This document shows positions 33,802 to 44,930 of a stretch of DNA of 64,000 nucleotides, in pieces. Under the pieces are notes generated by a model. The model was given only the letters and a program-made list of their open reading frames with translations, was not told where the DNA came from and searched no databases. The position numbers and the translations under genes are program-made. The stretch comes from Plantago ovata. Lineage: Eukaryota; Streptophyta; Magnoliopsida; Lamiales; Plantaginaceae. Location: contig CM051458.1 of assembly GCA_028274465.1 (NCBI GenBank), forward strand, positions 52,689,253 to 52,753,252. Reading direction: 5' to 3'. The first letter of the stretch is position 1; every line of letters starts with the position of its first letter.

Positions 33802-36800
33802 ATGGCTCCCAAGAGACAGTCATCCAAGTCCTCAAAATCGTCAAAGGTTGACAGTGCTGAAACACGCATTGCTCCGGTGACTGCTCCGGCGACTTCTCTG
33901 ACCCAAGATACAGCAAAAGTCGTGTTGAAAAACGACAGAATCACTGCTAAACCTATGCCTCCGTCATATCTTGACACTGCAAAGCGTGAGATGTTGATGC
34001 AATGGGGAGGGTTTGCAAAAGAAAAGTACATTAGGTACTTTTATGAACAAGAACTTGATGACCAAAATGAAGAGGCGCTTGAGTTCATCAAGCAACAAGG
34101 CCTCTTGAACTTTATCTCTGCTCGCACTAAGCAAGTGAGCATGATTGATACCATGGAGTTCTACAATAATGCAGAAATCCAGTCCCTTACAGACAGTAAT
34201 GGAGTCACTGAAAAAGTGATCCTTACTTATGTTCAGAACACGCAAATCGTCCTGAAATGGACTGATTTAGCGGAGATTTTTCAGATTCCAACCACTGGAA
34301 CTGAAGATGACGTCACTGCTTCTGACGAAGAAATTGAAGCTTTCTACAGTGACGTCAGAAATGCAAAAATGAAGAAAGGTGAGATAGCCGCCGTGACTTG
34401 GACAAATCACGTTAAGAGAAAGCATCTCTGCCCTTCACTTGGTCTAGTAGCTCTGCTACTGATTAAAGTTCTTGACTCCCAAGTTGGAGGAATTGACCAA
34501 GTAGGCCTGAGAAGATGGCCATTGCTGATGCATATCCATGAGAATAAATCGGAACTTAACTGGGCTAAGTACATTTTCAACAGGCTTGTTGATTGTGTTA
34601 CTAAGTTTAAGGTAAAGGTAGAAGACAACAAGGTCTCACCTTCCTTTCCAGTTATGTATGGAATCAAGATATGCTATATCCTTGAACATTTCAGGATTCA
34701 GCTAAGAAACCCATTGCCAATCAAGAAATCTATGTGCAATGTGGGAAGATCTTTCTACAAGCAGAATGTACCTAAGATTGCTGGTAAGAAAACCAAGAAG
34801 ACAACAACTGCAAATGTTGTCAGCACAAGCCAGCAAGAAAGGTATACAACAGCTGCAGATGTTACCCCTCAGCAACTTAGAGATGAAACTGCTGTTGGAG
34901 GTGGTAACACAAATGAAACTGCTGTAGAAAATCAACAAGGTACGTGTACAAGAGCCGTTGCTGAAAATGCAACAATAGATGACTCTGGGAACTGGAGAAA
35001 TCTAAAAAGAAAAAGAGGAAAGCTGATGATGACACTCAGACTGCAGCGTCATCAGCAAATCCCGTACCTAAGAGGAGACGGACAAGTAACAAAAGAAAGA
35101 AGACACTGGCTTCTCAGTCAGTCCCCGATGTCCAAGACTCCTCAGTCAATTCCCAGACAAATGCTGAAACGCATTTGCCAGTAGATGTTGCTGAAATAAT
35201 TACTGAAACATACATCAGCAATGTTGAAGTGTTTGCGGAAGCCTTCAAAAATCAACTTAACGTTGATAATTCTACTGAGAATAGACCACAAGGCAGTGGA
35301 AATGAAATCCTGCCCAAGTCCCAGATATCTACTTTGTAGATAATCTAGATGATCAAACCATGGAACCAGTAAGCAACATTGCTGCTGATCTGCAAAGAGC
35401 GGCACTTGCTGATGCTGCTGAACAGATGATTGCTGAACAAGCAACTCATCAAGTTGCTGAAGCCCAGCTTGCTGATGGACCAGTTGCTGAGATAGCAATG
35501 GTTCCTGTTCCTGAAGTTGCTGAAACTCAAGAAGCATTATTCAAAGACGCATCTCTTGATGCTGAGAATACTGGCCCAAGTTCACCCAAGACTTCAATTG
35601 ACAAAGTCCAGCTTGTACTGGAAGATTTAAGCAAACAAATGGAGTTGGAGATTGAAGAATCATCCAACAAGTCAATTGATCTCTTCATGACAAGCAGTGA
35701 GCTTAAAGGTCAAGTTGCTTCTGCTCAACTTGTCAATTCAGAGACAAGGGAGATTGCTGAAACCGCACAGCTTTCTCAGTTAGAGCAAACTCAGAAGTCT
35801 GCTGAAGAAACAGTCCAAGAAGCTGAAGAAACTGTTAATGCTGAAAGGACTGAGCTACAACCTGTCCTTCCTCAGCAGGTAGTTAATTCAACCATCAGTA
35901 AAACTTTAAATTCTGAAAATTGTTCTTTTGCTAAAATTATTCTTTCTCTACAGACTTCTCAAGATACAAGTCAGATGGTTGTTGAAGCCTCTGAACCAGA
36001 ACCAACACTCCCTGCTCAGCAGGTAGTTAATAATTTTGGTATAAAAACTAAGTTTGACAGCTTAGTACTTGTGTCTAATTTTAATTTATTTCAGGATGAA
36101 CAAATGGAGGATGCTACTCCAGCTCCTCATGGAATGGAAATTGTACTACATGAGCTTGCTGACTCTCAGCAGGTAAATCATGTTTCAGATTTAAACACTA
36201 AAACAATTCTCCAAACCAATCCTGATCTAAATAAAATTCTTTTTCAGGCTCAAAAGGAGACCACTGAAGTGGTACTCATCACTGAAGATCAGCAAGTAAG
36301 TTCTGAAGAACTTTACTTCAGCTTCAAGAGGACAACTTTGTCAAGAGTTGCTAAGTCCGTCAGCAATTGGCAAAGATATAGGAGAATGGACTTCTCAGAT
36401 CTTCACTTTCATCTCTCAAATGAGAAAAAGAGATCTTCACTGCTGAAGCTCGAAACATTTGTCCACTCCATCCTTCCTGAAGAAATGACATATTCTCAGC
36501 AAATGAGTTCAAATCTGATTGCTCAAATCAGAGAGAATATGAAGGCCAAATTTAAGAGTGCCTCTCCAGCTGAACAAGCTGTGATGCTCAAAGGCTCTTT
36601 TGTTCCTGTGGTGGCTGATCCCCACAAACTAACTGAGGAAGAGGAAGTGACAAGTGTTGCTTTGTATAAGCACGTTGAGCTAGTCATTTTGACAGATGAT
36701 GAAGAAGAAGAAGAAGATGAGAACATTCCCACTGATCCCAGTGATGATGAAGGGAAAGATTCTAAGGACAAAAAGGATGACGATGATGACAATCAAGGTC

Positions 36801-39094
36801 CAAGTCCTGGTGCTGGTGGATTAAAGTTGACAGCTGCTGAAACTAATCCCTCTGACAATCAGCAAGCTGATCAACAACAATGTCAGCAAGAATCTCAACC
36901 TCCTCCTGCTGCTGCTGAAAATCAAGCACCTGTACAAGGTGCTGATACTGAAGAAGAATACGCCAGAAAAAGGGTTGCCTTGAAAAATGGCAAGAGTCCA
37001 GTTTCTGATGCCAAGGTTACTGAAGAAAACCTTGAAGATGAGGATGAAGAAGATGAAGATTACCAACGAGCTCAACAAAATAGTCTCGTGATCCATGCAA
37101 GGCATACGCAGGATCTGGAAATTGGTGAATCTTCAAGACCAAAATCGAAGGAAGTTCCATCCCTTCCACTTACTACTGGAGCAACTCCAGTTATTGAGTC
37201 TCAAACGTTGCCCTCAGCAACTACTCAATTAAAACTAACTACTGGCGAAACTCCAGTAATTGAGCCCCACACTCAATTAAAACAACTATCTACTGGTGAA
37301 ACTCCAGTCGTTGAGTCTGAAGTGTTGCCATCAGCAACCACTCAACAAAAAGGAAGTGAAGCTACTAACAAAGGCTCCAAAGTCGCTCAACTTGATGAAT
37401 CAGAGGATGATGACGACTTGTCAAAAAATGATGATGAACAATCCAAAAGAGACCCAAAAGTCGTTCAGATTCCTCCTCCTGATTACGTCAATGATTTAGA
37501 CGATGGACTAAGAGCCGAATTGCTGACGCGTGATGATCAGTTTGCTTCTGAAATTAAGGTTCATTCCTTAACACCGCATTTAGTGCCGTTCCCAAGAGTT
37601 GAGGAGTTTACTCCTAGAATTCTAGCACTAAAGCAAGTCCATGATGCCTGCAAAGCTGAAGATGAGGCATTGCTTGCTGAGAGCCCACTTGACATTGGAA
37701 AGATATTGGCTACAGTGCTGAGACGCACTACAACTTTGACAATAGCTCAGAGAGACATAAGTCTTTATCACAAGAGCTATGAAGAAGATGTAAGTCAGGC
37801 GCTCAAGCTTGCAAAGACTGCTCTTGTCAAAGCTCAGAATATTATGGATGAGAAGGCCGCAACAGAGAAAAGACATGAAGAGAACATGATGAATATTCAA
37901 AAAGAGTTAGCAACAATGAACTCTGACCAACAGGAAATCATCATGAAGTATAACAGCCTCAACACTCTTGCTGAAAATTGCAATGAGTTTTATTCTCTGC
38001 ACATCACTCCGATGTTGCAATCCATGTCTAAGGGGGAAAAGAAGACTAGAAAAAGCAATCAAACCCCTCCTACTCCTGCTGCTGATGCGCCACTTCCACT
38101 AGAACCTCTTGCTGAAAGAGAGCAAAGTTCTAAAAGACAAGCAGAAACTGAGTTAAATTCAGCAAGTACCAAAAAGAGAAAAACCGCTGCTGAAACTCAA
38201 GATTTCTGTCACAATGAAAGTCATCACAATCTGAATGAAGATTATGAAGAAGATGATGACAATCAAACAATAGCTCAAGCCATAAGATCTAGACCCTTAA
38301 CAGCCATAACTCCGTCTGGCCACTCAATGCATTTTTCGTCTGACTCTTCAGCAAGAGATCAAGACAATGCTAAAACAAGAAGAAGAAGGCAAAGACAGGA
38401 AGAGAAAAGGCTGGCCAGCATTGCTATTGGCTCCGGCATTGAATATACTAAGACCAGCAATGAGGAAACCACTCAGAATGTAATAAGAAACATTCATGGT
38501 TGCTGGATTTTAAAGCTGGAAGACTTGCTGGTGAATGAGTTCTTTCCTACAGCCATTTTGAATCAGATGTTCAAATGGATTGAACTCAAGGTCCAAAGAA
38601 AGCAAAGGGAAGAATCCCTCCTAAGAAATATTGCTGGGAAATGGTTGAATCTAGAAGTCTATGTAAGAAGAGTTGCCATTGGTAAGACATACAAGCAAGA
38701 ACCAAATCTGATCAAACCACCTGGCATCGCTTACTATGCTGACCCGGTAACAAAGAAACCTAAGAAGAAACTTGGATTGATTCCTTATGAGTACTTCTAT
38801 CTTACTGCTCAGGATCAAGAAGAAGATCTTCTCTGGTTAAGAAAGATTCATCCGAGAAACATTTCAGATACACAGCTTCTCCATGCCAGCAATTGGAGCA
38901 TGCATTTGTGGGTAGTTAACTACATGGAAATGAATGCTGAAAAGCATCATCATACTGCCTGCAAAAATGCAAGAATTCTTCAACTACAAGCCCGTAGGCT
39001 TCTGGAAAACTACGAGAAGGATTGTGTTGAATTCACTGCTCTTGCTGAGAAGAGTGTAAGAGAGATTCTGAGAAAATCCTCTGAAAGAGTTTAA
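33802..39094 (+). CDS. Copia B additional 3' ORF (aORF), about 1,750 codons, two frameshifts
   Basis: Frame 33802-about 35015 starts MAPKRQSSK and has an N-terminal globular segment (residues about 50-300, with MEFYNNAE, GVTEKVI, SQVGGIDQ, RRWPLL). A shift in the A-rich run near 35005-35020 leads to a 300-bp stretch, and a second shift before 35339 leads to the frame ending TAA at 39092-39094. The middle is low-complexity, acidic and Q/E-rich with TGETPV repeats. The last 200 residues are a second conserved domain (GCWILKLEDLL, HASNW, YTACKNARI-like HTACKNARI). No signal peptide or membrane helix is seen, so an envelope role is not supported. Function unknown. Three intron-like segments lie at 35879-36247. 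Confidence 0.75.
35879..35953 (+). other. Mini-intron-like segment 1, copia B aORF
   Basis: 75 bp, CTCAGCAG^GTAGTT ... CTCTACAG^ACTTCTC. AT-rich and in frame, so the ORF stays open whether or not it is removed. Confidence 0.55.
36023..36094 (+). other. Mini-intron-like segment 2, copia B aORF
   Basis: 72 bp, CTCAGCAG^GTAGTT ... TATTTCAG^GATGAA. AT-rich, in frame. Confidence 0.55.
36173..36247 (+). other. Mini-intron-like segment 3, copia B aORF
   Basis: 75 bp, CTCAGCAG^GTAAAT ... TTTTTCAG^GCTCAA. AT-rich, in frame; the copia A counterpart is not in frame. Confidence 0.55.
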
Positions 39095-39356
39095 GCCCCT
39101 GCAATAGTTTCTTGTTAAAGTTTTTGTTTGCTGATTCTTTGTTATCTATGCTTTCTTGTAAACTTCTGAATGATAACTTTCAGCAATGAATTCTTTTTGA
39201 CTCTTATTGGTTTTTGATTATGCAACTTACTTATGCTTACTGTTTATTATTTCAAGTATGCTTGGATTAATCATCTGATTTATTCAACATCAGAAACCTC
39301 TAAAAGGGTAACAATTAATTTAGCCATGGATTGCTATCATCAAAAAGGGGGAAATT
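39095..39356 (+). promoter_or_regulatory. Copia B 3' untranslated stretch and polypurine tract
   Basis: A 260-bp AT-rich leader to the 3' LTR ends with AAAAAGGGGGAAA (39342-39354), the plus-strand primer site. Copia A has the same tract at 55269-55281. Confidence 0.85.
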
Positions 39357-40694
39357 TGTTAGGAAACTTGTAATTTTGATGAGCAATTAACCATGCTAAA
39401 TTAAGAACAGTCCAGTAACTAGTACTCTTAAGGTCCATAGGAACTTAGAATTTAAAGGTCATTGTAAAAGAGGAACGTTTGCTGATGACTTAGATAAGTG
39501 TTAGATAAGTTATATCTTGGTGGATGACGTACTTTAATTTCTGTGAAGAAATTAATTTATTGACACATTTGCGTATGATGTATTTTATTTTCTGAAAAGA
39601 AAATATCTTATTGATGCTTAGCTTTGATGTATCTTATTTTCTGAAAAGAAAATGACCTATTGAAGCATTTGTTGAAGATGTATTTTGTTTATTACAAACA
39701 AATTATTGAAGCAAATAAGAAACTGATCAAAATCTTGAAGACTTTTGAAGATCTGAAGACTTGAAGACTTGAAGACTTGAAGATTGCTGAAGACTGGTAA
39801 GGCACGTGTTGCTCAGAAAGTGAAATTTTCAGCAACAGCATTGCATAAGTGAAAATCTGAAAGACAGAGTAGGTTGTGCTTGCTGAAACTGAGAATGAAC
39901 ACTTGCTGATGAACATATGTGACCTCTTGCTGAATGTACGTGATTTTGCGCTCCAATGTTACTGTTTGAATTCTATTCAAAGGTGCATTTAATGCAAAGC
40001 TTACACGCGAAGGACACGAAGACTAGAAGACAAACAAAGGTTGCTGCTGAAAGTACAAAAGCAAGATAGTGACATGTTAAGGAACAAAAGCCTTAGGATT
40101 TGAAATTCAAACGGCTCCTTACTTGCACTATAAATAGAGGTCATCCGGCAAAGAGTTGAAGTGTGTCAACAACGTGATCAAACTCTCACTTGTGCTTAAA
40201 ATTCACAAACCTTCAAACACTCTTACTGCCATTGATCCGTTCCAAGACTTAAAGCTTGAAAAAGCTACTTGTGAAGAAGTAGAACAAACTCGGCTAAGAA
40301 ATTAGTTAAGTGTTCTTTCTTTCGAACAAGAACAAGTCTTGACACCAGAAACAATCAAACTTGTTTTCTGCAAAGTATTCCAAGTTGTGTTTCTTAGATT
40401 ACTTGTTGTAACTGAATAAGTTATAATTAAGTTATCTCACCCCAAAACTCTCTAACTGAAAAATACACCCTTTCAGGCGTGATATTCAGGGGGAACTTGA
40501 TCGAGCAAGCTTTTGCTGATTAAAAGTACCAAGTTTGGTGGAGAACAAGGTTGAGTTCTCTAGTTTAGGTTGGAGACAAAGCAAGTGTGCTTTGGTTTCT
40601 GTTGAATCGCTTTAGATAGGAGATTGTAAGGAACCTCAATCATATCTTAGTGGATTCAGTCCTAGAAAGGACAAAGTGGATTAGTTGGGAGATT
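39357..40694 (+). repeat. Copia B 3' LTR, truncated
   Basis: It begins TGTTAGGAAAC and matches 22011-about 23350 closely. It stops after TTAGTTGGGAGATT, so about 340 bp are missing. A 13-bp filler copy and G3 sequence follow. Confidence 0.92.
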
Positions 40695-40703
40695 CAGTCC
40701 TAG
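40691..40703 (+). repeat. Filler copy at copia B/G3 deletion junction
   Basis: GATTCAGTCCTAG at 40691-40703 repeats 40653-40665 just upstream and is absent at this place in the 5' LTR and in G4. Next base on is G3 sequence (TATAGTACC). Confidence 0.8.
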
Positions 40704-42098
40704 TATAGTACCTCGCATGTTTTATCCGTCTGCATATGCATTTGCACGTTTACCGCTTTCTTAGATTTTTTAGGTTGCATTCACTATATTCATCCTAGGA
40801 TAGTCTTGCATGTTTTATATGGAGTTTATTGCCGAATTTTTTGAACTTTTTTATTGGGTAGATCAACTAACTATGCCATTAATCGTATGCTTCATCTCTA
40901 TGAATTTGTTTGAGGTTTTTCTCGCTTGGCTTGTCACATTTATGTATTGCACTTAGTTAAGCTTGGTAGTCTCGACATCACTTAGTGATCTCTACTGCGG
41001 TTCACGAAGGCCTTTATAATAGGATGATGCATGTTAGGGTCTTATGGTTGTTTTCCCGAGTAATTATGTACCTAAGAGGCAACAAGTCTTCACCATGCTT
41101 TGAGATTGCTAAATGCCTAGGAAGGAGGTAGTGTGAGGGTGTGTGATCCTTTGTTTATAACCTATTCTTCCAAATAGGTTTGGGGAGGGGGTTACACCAT
41201 CATTAGACTTGTTTTCGTTTTTCATTTCCGTATCGTGAGTTTGTTTTTCCTTTTCGTAAATTTTGTACTCCAACCTATTCTTTCGAATAGGTTTGGGAAA
41301 GTCGTGTGAGTCATTTTGTTTCTCTTTTTGTTGTGCTACTACTGGCTAGAAAAAAATCGAAAAAGAAAGAAAAATTCCAGAAAAAAAAGAAAAAGAAAAA
41401 AAGGAAAAAAGAAACTGGAAAGAAAAAAAGGAAAGAAAAAAAGAAAAGACCCCAAAAAAGCAAAGAAGGGTCCAAAAAAGAAAGCCAAATAGCAGTTTAG
41501 CAAAGTGTTGTGTCTCATTTTCAATTCTTGTAATGTTCGTAATCGTGTTGTAATTTTCTATTTTTTGTCTTTTCTTCTTGAGTGTCATCTGTTCTAGACC
41601 ATCCTCGTCCTGCCATTCAGGAAGTGGTGAATAGCTTAAGACTTTACTTGAGAGATGGGTAGAATAGGGGAGAGTTATCTTTTATTGGGAACCCTCCTTC
41701 GTTTGATGAGAGCCAGTACTGGTTCGACCTCTTTGAGGAAAAGTCTTAACATGGTGGAACAACAGTAAGTCCTCAGTTTCATAGGCACGGGACAACCATT
41801 CGTATCTTAGCATGCTTCAATACGTCGTCACTGACTAGGTCCAGGTAGAGAATGTTACGAGAGACTATCTTGTCTTGACATAAGTGCTTATGTGGATGTG
41901 TATAAGTCAATCGAGGTATTTTTCAACCTTTATTCATGCTTTGATTCATATGGTTCTTGTTCATATGTTTTTTGATAGATTCAGTAGATTAGTTCATTTT
42001 GTATTTGCATGAGACTCCATTTCGTGTCTTGCATTGTTTTTTGCATTAGAGTCTAGCTTAGTTGCTTGAGGACAAGCAAAGGTTCGGTTTGGGGAGTT
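40704..42098 (+). other. G3 3' non-coding region and polypurine tract
   Basis: Collinear with G4 51780-53134: hairpin pair (about 41163 and 41274), A/G tract (41345-41480), and GGTTCGGTTTGGGGAGTT before the LTR. No gene. Confidence 0.85.
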
Positions 42099-43370
42099 TG
42101 ATGAATGTGTATTTTACACTTTCATTTGAGTCTTTTTCACCTATTTTAGCTATCCTCTATGTTAATTTAGCTATATTTTAGTGCATTTTATTAGAATAGT
42201 GTCACGTTTCCCTCTAGATTTTATTTTAGAGGTTTTGGTTGAAAATCGAGGATTTCCGGGCAATTATATTGAAGTTGACAAGGAATTGGTGTTCCAGAAG
42301 CCTATTTGGAGTATCTGAAGGTTTCCGGATAGGATTTGGAGTCTAGGGGTCGAATCTGGAGGTTAGAAGGCCACTAGAAGTCAGAAACCGAGTCCGAAAG
42401 GGAAGGAAATCCAAAAACGCGTCGAAAACGCGGAATTCCGCGAGATTTTCTCCCGGGCTAACCGCCCGATATGTGGGGCGAATCGCCACACACTATTTCG
42501 TAGCCTATATATAGTTGCTCAGTTTTTCTCCGAAATTCATACTTTTCCAGACCTATTCTCTCACCTTTCTTTGTAGTTTTAGGTAGGAACTCCCAGAGCC
42601 TGTTCTGGGGGTTCGTAGCTTAGGAGACACTTTTTCATAGCAGATTGGAGCTTGTAGGATCGCAATTCTTCGGAGATTGACAACCTTCGGTAACATTGTA
42701 TCTTACAGTTTATTCTACTTATTTTTTATATCTTTCAACTTGTTTTCTTCTATGATTTTTGTTGATTGCATGCCTATTATGAGTAGCTAAACTTATCGTT
42801 GGTGGTAGTATGTGAATTCTTAGCGAAGGGAAGATAATCATGCTAATGGCTATATCGCGCATTATACTCCGTGTTATTGCTTTATTTCGTTGATCAGGCT
42901 CAGCCTAAATTCTCGTATGTTGTATTAATTATTATGCATAATCGGACCCTCGTCGACCTATGCACATCTATATCTTCGTAGTGTTGAATAATTACGGAAC
43001 ACAATAGGACAATAGTGATTGACTTGTCAAAATCTCTATCTTCGTAGTGCTTAATAATTGCAACAGGACATTCGATTGATCAATGATCTCCATGCAAGAC
43101 CGAGGAATTTACGCATGATTATTGACCCGTTATGCTTTGAAGGATCATACTATCACCAATCTCCATTATCTGTTAGAAAAACCTTTGCTTTTACGTCTGC
43201 TGTTTTTATATTCTCTAGTTAAATAGATAAAGCTAGTTATAGTCCTGAGAGAACGACACTCGAGGTCATTCTACTGCTACACTACGGTTTTCGTTGTGGT
43301 TGTGGATTGCCTTTGGCTAAATAACAAATATATTTGATTGAATCGGGACCCCACAAACCCGCGTTCATCA
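42099..43370 (+). repeat. G3 3' LTR
   Basis: 1272 bp, TGATGAATG ... GCGTTCATCA. The palindrome cluster is degenerate (about 42449-42495). TATA at about 42507. It is more diverged from the other LTRs than they are from their own partners. Confidence 0.92.
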
Positions 43371-43455
43371 GTAGTCGCCTTCTTTGGTGGTAGACTCTGT
43401 CGATCTCAGCAATTGAATCAGCAAGCGGTGTTCCTCTAGATCGTGTATGTGGCAT
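43371..43455 (-). pseudogene. gag: G2 gag start fragment
   Basis: On the minus strand an ATG at 43455 opens 28 codons matching the G4 gag start (MPHTRSRGTPLADS), until the frame is cut by the G3 LTR end. Confidence 0.85.
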
Positions 43456-43579
43456 ACACTATCTGTAACAGACTAGGAAAGCAGTATCAGATAGAGATTA
43501 AAATGGAAAACTAAAACTACTAGAATTAGGAATTGAATGCTGAAAATATAAAAAAATTAAATAGAAAAAAGGAGTATTG

Positions 43580-43597
43580 TCCCCGGCAACGGCGCCA
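43580..43597 (-). promoter_or_regulatory. G2 primer binding site (tRNA-Asp type)
   Basis: The minus strand reads TGGCGCCGTTGCCGGGGA, a full match to the plant tRNA-Asp 3' end, 3 bp from the 5' LTR. Confidence 0.88.
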
Positions 43598-43600
43598 ATA

Positions 43601-44925
43601 TTATGATCACGAATTTGTCAGACTCGATTAATCAAATAATTTTGTTATTTAGCCAAAGGCAATTCACAGCTACAACGAAAACCGTAGTGTAGCAGTAGAA
43701 TAACCTCGAGTGTCGATCTCTAAGGACTATAACTAGCTTTATCAAATCTAATTTAGAATATAAAAACAACAGACGATATAGCAAAGGGTTTTTCTTAACA
43801 GATAATGGAGATTGGTGATAGTATGGTCCTTCAAAGCATAACGGGTTAATAATCAACGTAAATTCCTCGGTTTTGCATGGAGATCTTTGATCAATAAATT
43901 GTCCTGTTGTAATTATCAAACACTACGAAGATATAGATTCAAATAGGTCAAAGACTAATGAATTGTCCAATTGTGTTCCGTAATTATTCAATACTACGAA
44001 GATATAGATTTAAATAGGTCAAAGTCCAATGAATTGTCCAATTGTGTGTAATAATTAATCAACATACGATGATATAGATTTCGATAGATCAAAGAAATAA
44101 AGCAATAACACGGAGTATAATGCGCGATATAGCCATTAGCATAATTATCAACCCTTCGCTAAGAATTCACATACTATCACCAACGAGAAGTTTAGCTACT
44201 CATAGTTGTCATGCAATCAACAGAAATCAGAGAAGAAAACATGTTGAAAGATATATACAAATAAGTAGAAAAACTGTAAGATACAATGTTACCGAAGGTT
44301 GTCAGTCTCCGAAGAATCGTGATCTTACAAGCTCCAAACTGCTATGAAAAAGTATCTCCTAAGCTATGAACCCCCAGAACAGGCTCTGGGAAGTTCCTAC
44401 CTAAAACTACAGAGAAAGGTGAGAGAATAGGTCTGGAAAAGTATGAAAATCGGAGAAAAACTGAGCAACTATATATAGTGTTCGAATTAGTGTGGGGCGA
44501 AGGGCCCCACACACCGGGCGAGTCGCCTGGTGTGGGGCGATTCGCCCCACATCCCGGGCGATTCGCCCGGGAGAAAAACTCGGGATTTTGCGCGTTTTCG
44601 ACGCGTTTTTGGATTTCTTCCCCTTTCCGGACTCGGTTTCTGACTTCTAGTGGCCTTCTAACCTCCAGATTCGACCCCTAGACTTCAAATCCTATCCGGA
44701 AACCTTCGGATACTCCAATTAGGCTTCTGGAACACCAATTCCTTGTCAACTTCAATATAATTGCCCGGAAATCCTCGTTTTTCATCCAAAACCTGTAAAA
44801 TAAAAACTAAAGGGAAACGTGACACTATTCTAATAAAATGCACTAAAATATAGCTAAATTAACATAGAAGATAGCTAAAATAGGTGAAAAAGACTCAAAT
44901 GAAAGTGTAAAATACACATTCATCA
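43601..44925 (-). repeat. G2 5' LTR
   Basis: 1325 bp, partner of 15017-16341. Palindromes at about 44502-44575 and TATA near 44470 (minus strand). TSD ATCTT follows at 44926-44930. Confidence 0.95.
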
Positions 44926-44930
44926 ATCTT

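Larger units (their letters stand above)
22011..40694 (+). mobile_element. Copia element B (Sirevirus-like), young, 3' LTR truncated
   Basis: 5' LTR 22011-23690, tRNA-iMet primer site, gag, damaged pol (assembled twice around an N gap), palindromic spacer, internal TATA, an aORF of about 1,750 codons, polypurine tract, and a 3' LTR cut at about 40694. The two LTRs differ at few sites, so insertion is recent, later than G3. Protease damage and pol frameshifts mean it is not self-sufficient as sequenced, though some frameshifts may be assembly errors. Left flank is CCTAC (22006-22010); the right flank was deleted. Confidence 0.9.
21190..43370 (+). mobile_element. G3: plus-strand gag-protease element inside G2, 5' end lost, split by copia B
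   Basis: Late gag and protease start (21196-22010) read on the plus strand up to copia B. After B, the 3' non-coding region (40704-42098) and 3' LTR (42099-43370) follow, ending TTCATCA directly against G2 gag at 43371. The 5' LTR, primer site, early gag and about 2.6 kb after the protease start are missing. The right target would be GTAGT (43371-43375); its left partner was lost with the deletion at the foldback. Confidence 0.75.
15017..44925 (-). mobile_element. G2: minus-strand gag-protease gypsy-type element, TSD ATCTT, enlarged by G3 and copia B
   Basis: Both outer LTRs are 1325 bp, at 15017-16341 (3' LTR) and 43601-44925 (5' LTR). They read on the minus strand and are flanked by ATCTT at 15012-15016 and 44926-44930. 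From its own 5' end: primer site, the first 28 gag codons, a break at 43371 (G3), then from about 21190 leftward late gag, protease and a long 3' region. The gag stretch between those points is missing. It interrupts the copia A aORF. Confidence 0.9.

Noticed and set aside
33802-35184. aORF as a retroviral-type envelope gene
   Set aside because: No signal peptide, transmembrane helix or cleavage-like site is visible, and the composition is hydrophilic and acidic.
36173-36247. Mini-intron-like segments as simple coding repeats
   Set aside because: The repeated QQV junction could be a protein repeat, but insides differ in length and sequence between copia A and B while flanks align, and the copia A third segment contains a stop.
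21190-43370. Autointegration product explaining the G2/G3 inverted arrangement
   Set aside because: G2 has its own outer LTRs and TSD, and G3 sequence differs from G2 by scattered substitutions, so two separate elements fit better than one self-integrated cDNA.
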